From Roseomonas sp. (GTDB taxonomy: Bacteria > Pseudomonadota > Alphaproteobacteria > Acetobacterales > Acetobacteraceae): a stretch of DNA of 64,000 nt. Below the pieces are notes generated by a model, which saw only the letters and a list, made by a program, of their open reading frames with translations, was not told where the DNA came from and ran no database searches. The position numbers and the translations under genes were made by a program. The DNA is taken from positions 151,801 through 215,800 of the forward strand of contig JAPSLO010000012.1 of assembly GCA_031180725.1 (NCBI GenBank), read 5' to 3'. This document shows, piece after piece, positions 60,689-64,000 of this stretch (position 1 is its first letter; the number at the start of each line of letters is the position of its first letter).

Positions 60689-61860
60689 AACAGCTCCGCC
60701 GGATCGGCGCGCGCCAGCCGTCGCGTCGCGACCGCGCCCGAGAGTGCGCAGAGCGCAATGGTGCCCGCCAGCACGGTGAGCGGCCGCAGCAGCGGCATCG
60801 CCAGCGGCAGGCCGGTCGCCTGCGTGACCAGTGCATAGAGTCCGAGCGTGGCCATCAGGCCGGGCAGAAAGCCGAGCAGGCCGAGGATCACCGCCTCCTC
60901 CAGCACGATGCCGAGGAAGAAGCCCTGGCGGTAGCCAATTGCCTTGAACGTCGCATATTCGCGCAGGTGGTCGGCCACGTCGGTGGCGAGGATCTGGTAG
61001 ACGATGATGATCCCGACCAGCGCGCCGATGACAATGCCGAAACCGAAGACGACGCCGACCGGCCGCTGCGTCGTCTGGAAGCGTTGGTCCCGCGCGACGG
61101 CCTCCGGCACGGTGCGCACCGCGACGTCCGGCGCGGCGATGCGTTCGCGCAGGCGCGCGGTAAGCGCCGCCGGATCCTCGCCCGGCGCGGCGCGCAGCAG
61201 CACCAGGTTTGGCGCGCCGGCCTGGCGGCTGCGGAAGATCTTCAGGAAGGTCTGGTCGGAGACCAGCAGGTACCCATCCGCGCCGAAGCCGCCACCAACG
61301 CGGAAGGTGTCGACGATGGTGACGCGGCGATTGTTCGCCTCGATCGTATAGGGCATGCCGGCCTCGATCCCGTCGAACAGCGCCGGCGGGACGTTGCGGG
61401 TGCCGCGGTCGATCAGCGCAGTGCCGGAGATCATGAGCGCTTCGCGCGCCGCCTCCACTTCCGGTGCGCGGAGCACGCGTTCGCGCGGGTCAATGCCGAG
61501 CACGTCGAGGGTGCGGATCGTCCCGTCAGGCTGCTTCCAGTCTAGCCGCCCGTAGTAGACCGCGCTCGCCGAGGCTACTCCCGGCGTTGCCAGCGCCTGC
61601 AGCATGCGCTGTCGCGGCAATGGGCTGCCATCCTGCAGCGTGTTGGCGTCCGCCGCCTGCACCAGGATGTCAGCCTCCATCATCGCGTAAGGCAGGCGGA
61701 TGCTCTCGATCAGCGCGCCGAGAAAGCCGAGCTGCATGAAGACGAGCACGTTCGCGAAGGCGACGCCCGCGAGCGCCGAGACCAGGCGGCCGCGGTTGTG
61801 TGTGAGCTGCAGCCAGCCGATCGGCAGCCGTCCGAGGAGCCGCGCGAGGACCTGGGTCAT
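60685..61860 (-). CDS. DevC-type ABC exporter permease (FtsX-like)
   Basis: 391 aa with one N-terminal helix (LVSALAGVAFANVLVFMQLGFLGAL), a large periplasmic domain, and three C-terminal helices (GVVFGFGIVIGALVGIIIVYQIL, LGIVLEEAVILGLLGFLPGLMATLGLYAL, LLRPLTVLAGTIALCALSGAVA). The segment RLPIGWLQLTHNRGRLVSALAG and the motif HLREYATFKAIGYRQGFFLGIV are diagnostic of DevC. It overlaps both neighbours by 4 bp. Confidence 0.92.
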   Translation of the reverse strand: MTQVLARLLGRLPIGWLQLTHNRGRLVSALAGVAFANVLVFMQLGFLGALIESIRLPYAMMEADILVQAADANTLQDGSPLPRQRMLQALATPGVASASAVYYGRLDWKQPDGTIRTLDVLGIDPRERVLRAPEVEAAREALMISGTALIDRGTRNVPPALFDGIEAGMPYTIEANNRRVTIVDTFRVGGGFGADGYLLVSDQTFLKIFRSRQAGAPNLVLLRAAPGEDPAALTARLRERIAAPDVAVRTVPEAVARDQRFQTTQRPVGVVFGFGIVIGALVGIIIVYQILATDVADHLREYATFKAIGYRQGFFLGIVLEEAVILGLLGFLPGLMATLGLYALVTQATGLPLAMPLLRPLTVLAGTIALCALSGAVATRRLARADPAELF

Positions 61861-63038
61861 GGTCGCCCGCCCGTCGCGAAGCGCGCCGTGACCTGCAGGT
61901 TGACAAAGCGCGCTGCGACCTCGGCGGAGGCTGGGTCGAGCTCCAGGATGGCGCGGACCACGCGCGTGTCTGTGTTCGCCGCCGGGGAGGCATCAACCAG
62001 CGTTTGCCGCCGCACCTCCTGGCCGATCCGCGCGACGCGGCCATGAAGCGGGTGCGGCAGCGCGCGCGCGGTCAGCGTGGCGGGCATGCCGGGCGAGAGT
62101 GCGCCGACCTCCGTCTCGTAGACCTCCACCTCGGCGATCATGCCGGTCAGGTCGCCGAAGGTAAGGATGCCCTCCGCGCCCGGGCGCTCGCCCGGCCAGG
62201 CAGCGATCGTCAGGACTGTGCCGGACCCGGGCGCGCGCACCACGGCCCTGTCGAGGTCGGCCCGCGCCCGCCCGAGCTCGGCACGCGCGGCCTCGACATT
62301 CGCGCGCGCCAGCGCGACGTCGGCCTGCCGCTCGAGCTCCTCGAAGCCATAGCGGGCGAGGTCGGCCCGGGCACGGGCGACGTCCTGGAGCGCCCGCTGA
62401 TGGGCGAGGCGCCGCTGGTCCAGCACCTGGTCGGCCGCGGCGCCGCGCGCGTTCAGCGTCGCGGCACGGTCCAGGTCGCGACGGGCACTGGCTGCGGTGG
62501 CCTCGGCCCGCGCCAGGGCCGCGCGCGCCTCCTCGCGCGCGGTGGCGACCACCAGGCGGGTCTGCGCCAGGGCTGCCTCGCGCGTGGCGAGGTTGGCCTC
62601 GGCGACCGCGACGGCGGCGCGCAGGCTGCCAGCGCTGTCCAGCAAGGCCAGCACCTCGCCGCCGTCCACCCGCTCGCCCTCGCGCACGCGGAGCTCGGCG
62701 ATGCGGGCATCGCCCGCGCCGAAGGGGGCGGCTACCGTCAGGAGGCGGCTCTGCGGCAGCAGCTTGCCGAGGCCGAGGACGACCCCCGCTGGTGCGAGTG
62801 CCGCAACGTTACCCTCCGGCAGGCGCAGCCTTTGGCCCGTGTGGCCCGACGGAGTGGGGTGGAGCAGGAAGGCCGCCACGCTGGCCAGGGCAGCGAGGAC
62901 CGGCAGGATCCAGAGCAGCCGCGCCCAGCGCCGCGGCGGCCGGATGGTCTCAGCACTCCGGCTGACGACGCGCAGCGGGAGTGGGCCGGACGTCGCGGCC
63001 ACGCCTGCCTCGGTCCTCGGCTGAGCCGCCTCCTTCAT
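61857..63038 (-). CDS. DevB-type membrane fusion protein (HlyD family)
   Basis: 393 aa periplasmic adaptor. One membrane span near residues 40-60 (RLLWILPVLAALASVAAFLL), GDARIAELRVREGERVDGGEVLALLDS as the first lipoyl half, a long Ala/Arg/Glu-rich coiled-coil hairpin, then LDRAVVRAPGSGTVLTIAAWPGERPG as the second half and a beta-barrel domain. DevB-type adaptors work with DevCA to export glycolipids or related compounds. First gene of the exporter operon; its promoter faces the TetR gene. Confidence 0.92.
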   Translation of the reverse strand: MKEAAQPRTEAGVAATSGPLPLRVVSRSAETIRPPRRWARLLWILPVLAALASVAAFLLHPTPSGHTGQRLRLPEGNVAALAPAGVVLGLGKLLPQSRLLTVAAPFGAGDARIAELRVREGERVDGGEVLALLDSAGSLRAAVAVAEANLATREAALAQTRLVVATAREEARAALARAEATAASARRDLDRAATLNARGAAADQVLDQRRLAHQRALQDVARARADLARYGFEELERQADVALARANVEAARAELGRARADLDRAVVRAPGSGTVLTIAAWPGERPGAEGILTFGDLTGMIAEVEVYETEVGALSPGMPATLTARALPHPLHGRVARIGQEVRRQTLVDASPAANTDTRVVRAILELDPASAEVAARFVNLQVTARFATGGRP

Positions 63039-63080
63039 GGCCAGGACTCCGCGCTTGACGGCCGCCTTGGCGGCCGCCAG

Positions 63081-63102
63081 TTAGTGACCCGCGAGTCATT
63101 AA
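63081..63102. promoter_or_regulatory. TetR-type operator, copy 1 (near exporter operon)
   Basis: Imperfect 22-bp inverted repeat TTAGTGACC...GAGTCATTAA. Its sequence equals the reverse complement of copy 2 at 20 of 22 positions. It lies 42 bp upstream of the DevB start codon. Confidence 0.65.
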
Positions 63103-63128
63103 CATCGCCCATGTGGCGCCGGCAAGGC

Positions 63129-63150
63129 TTAATGACCCGCTGGTCACTAA
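63129..63150. promoter_or_regulatory. TetR-type operator, copy 2 (near the TetR gene)
   Basis: Imperfect 22-bp inverted repeat TTAATGACC...TGGTCACTAA, ending 15 bp before the TetR ATG. The two copies are in opposite orientation and 48 bp apart start to start, one for each divergent promoter. Confidence 0.65.
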
Positions 63151-63165
63151 CGGGGACGATCACGC

Positions 63166-63843
63166 ATGCCGGAGCCCGAGCAGGCGGCCAAGCCGCGCCA
63201 GCGCCGGAAGGAGGCGCGGCCAGGCGAGATCATCGAGGCTGGCCTTGCGGAGTTCGGCGCCCACGGCTTCGAGGCTGCCCGCATGGAGGACGTCGCGCGC
63301 CGCGCCGGCGTCGCGAAGGGCACCGTGTTCCGCTACTTCCCGAGCAAGGAGGCACTGTTCGAGGCGGCCGTCCGATCCCGCATCGCGCCCGTTTTCGACC
63401 AGCTCAACGAGATGCTGGACCGCCACGAGGGGCCGGTCGCCCCGCTGCTCCAGATGCTGGTCGGGCGCATCCACGCGCGGCTCGCCAGCAGCGACCTTTC
63501 GGTCCTCATGCGCATCATCATCGCCGAGGGGCCGCGCTTCCCGGCGATCCTCGAGACCTATCATCGCGAGTCGATCACCAGAGGCCGCGCCGTGCTGGAG
63601 CGTGTCGTCGTCCTCGGCGTCGCGCGCGGCGAGTTCCGGGCTGGCGCCGTGACGGACCTGCCCATGGTGCTGATCTCCCCGGCGCTGATGGCGGCCATCT
63701 GGCGGATGACGTTTGGGCGCCTGGACCCGATCCCGCCGGAGCGCTTCCTCGCGGCGCATCTCGAGCTGATCGCCCATGCACTGCGCCCGGACGGAGTTGT
63801 CGGCGCGTCAGCGAACGCGCCAAGCTGTCGTGGCGAGCGCTGA
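63166..63843 (+). CDS. TetR/AcrR family transcriptional regulator
   Basis: 225 aa repressor. N-terminal helix-turn-helix: EIIEAGLAEFGAHGFEAARMEDVARRAGVAKGTVFRYFPSKEALFEAAV. The C-terminal helical domain (LMRIIIAEGPRFPAILETYHRE) is of the TetR_C group often found with efflux operons. Divergent from devBCA with two operator copies in the 127-bp intergenic region, so it probably represses both itself and the exporter. Confidence 0.93.
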   Translation: MPEPEQAAKPRQRRKEARPGEIIEAGLAEFGAHGFEAARMEDVARRAGVAKGTVFRYFPSKEALFEAAVRSRIAPVFDQLNEMLDRHEGPVAPLLQMLVGRIHARLASSDLSVLMRIIIAEGPRFPAILETYHRESITRGRAVLERVVVLGVARGEFRAGAVTDLPMVLISPALMAAIWRMTFGRLDPIPPERFLAAHLELIAHALRPDGVVGASANAPSCRGER

Positions 63844-63941
63844 GAAGGGCGGGAAGCGGCTTTTCGACTGGCACTCGCCGAAAGTGCTTCGCGGTTCAGC
63901 GGCGGGTGCGGCACCCCTGGAACGCCCTGCCGAGGCCAGCC

Positions 63942-64000
63942 CTAGCTATCCAGAAAGGCGATCCAGCGGCCGGCCAGCACGGCGCCGAGCCAGACGAGCA
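63942..64000 (-). CDS. C-terminal end of a membrane protein (gene continues outside window)
   Basis: A minus-strand frame entering from the right edge reads LVWLGAVLAGRWIAFLDS and stops with TAG. The hydrophobic helix followed by GRWIAFL is like the end of small DUF6644-type integral membrane proteins. Only 19 codons are visible, so the call is tentative. The 98 bp between it and the TetR gene show nothing else. Confidence 0.45.
   Translation of the reverse strand, partial: LVWLGAVLAGRWIAFLDS

Noticed and set aside
1-64000. CRISPR arrays, tRNA, rRNA, replication origin or complete insertion sequences
   Set aside because: Looked for on both strands; no regular spaced repeats, no tRNA-like cloverleaf, no DnaA/RepABC genes and no intact transposase were recognised.

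Overview
The window is very GC-rich, densely coded DNA from an alphaproteobacterium. Gene content points to Acetobacteraceae, Roseomonas-like: many orphan Bug/TctC-type periplasmic receptors, CaiB-type CoA transferases, aromatic ring-cleavage genes, CtaA and short ATGA-coupled operons. This placement is inferred from gene families; no rRNA or tRNA is present to test it.

Layout. 1-3000 (minus): the 5' part of an ABC sugar-type binding protein and a histidinol-dehydrogenase-family enzyme, then about 700 bp holding two decayed gene ends. 3193-10726 (minus): a catabolic operon of GST, CaiB CoA transferase, carboxymuconolactone-decarboxylase-like protein, three Bug receptors (one with a 106-residue internal deletion), enoyl-CoA hydratase, 2-hydroxyacid dehydrogenase and a GntR regulator, closed by a strong hairpin. 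10855-12359 (plus): a two-subunit class I fumarase/tartrate dehydratase. 12470-23558: mostly housekeeping genes (TonB-like protein, folC, accD, TVP38-type membrane protein, dolichol-phosphate-mannose-synthase-like glycosyltransferase, ctaA, a seven-PAS histidine kinase, tldD). 23613-29370 (plus): flavin monooxygenase, DsbA-fold isomerase, M19 peptidase homologue, Bug receptor, class V aminotransferase, acetyltransferase. 29340-39211 (plus): a LysR regulator and an aromatic meta-cleavage operon containing LigJ, LigK and LigI homologues, i.e. the lower protocatechuate/gallate 4,5-cleavage route from 2-pyrone-4,6-dicarboxylate to pyruvate and oxaloacetate, plus two more Bug receptors.

39.2-50.4 kb is a gene graveyard around one intact operon. 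Broken pieces include a family 5 solute-binding protein, aconitase-type large and small subunits, an SPW-repeat protein, sufS, lon, a PIN-domain protein, a phage tail protein, a conjugative coupling protein and a 2-hydroxyacid dehydrogenase. Within it sits an intact cyanophycin operon: cyanophycin synthetase, isoaspartyl peptidase/asparaginase, cyanophycinase. An uncharacterised 259-residue ORF also survives here.

50.4-59.5 kb is a second catabolic island. A TRAP transporter operon with its IclR regulator is divergent from an aconitase-type LeuC/LeuD, aldo/keto reductase and Bug operon; an SDR is divergent from a frameshifted RraA-family gene. The two divergent promoter regions carry the same rare three-half-site operator (GAAC-N3-GTTC-N8-GAAC), which links them into one probable IclR regulon. 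60.0-63.8 kb holds a DevBCA-type ABC exporter divergent from a TetR regulator, with two near-identical inverted operators between them. The window ends in the last codons of a membrane protein.

No CRISPR array, tRNA, rRNA or intact insertion sequence was recognised.
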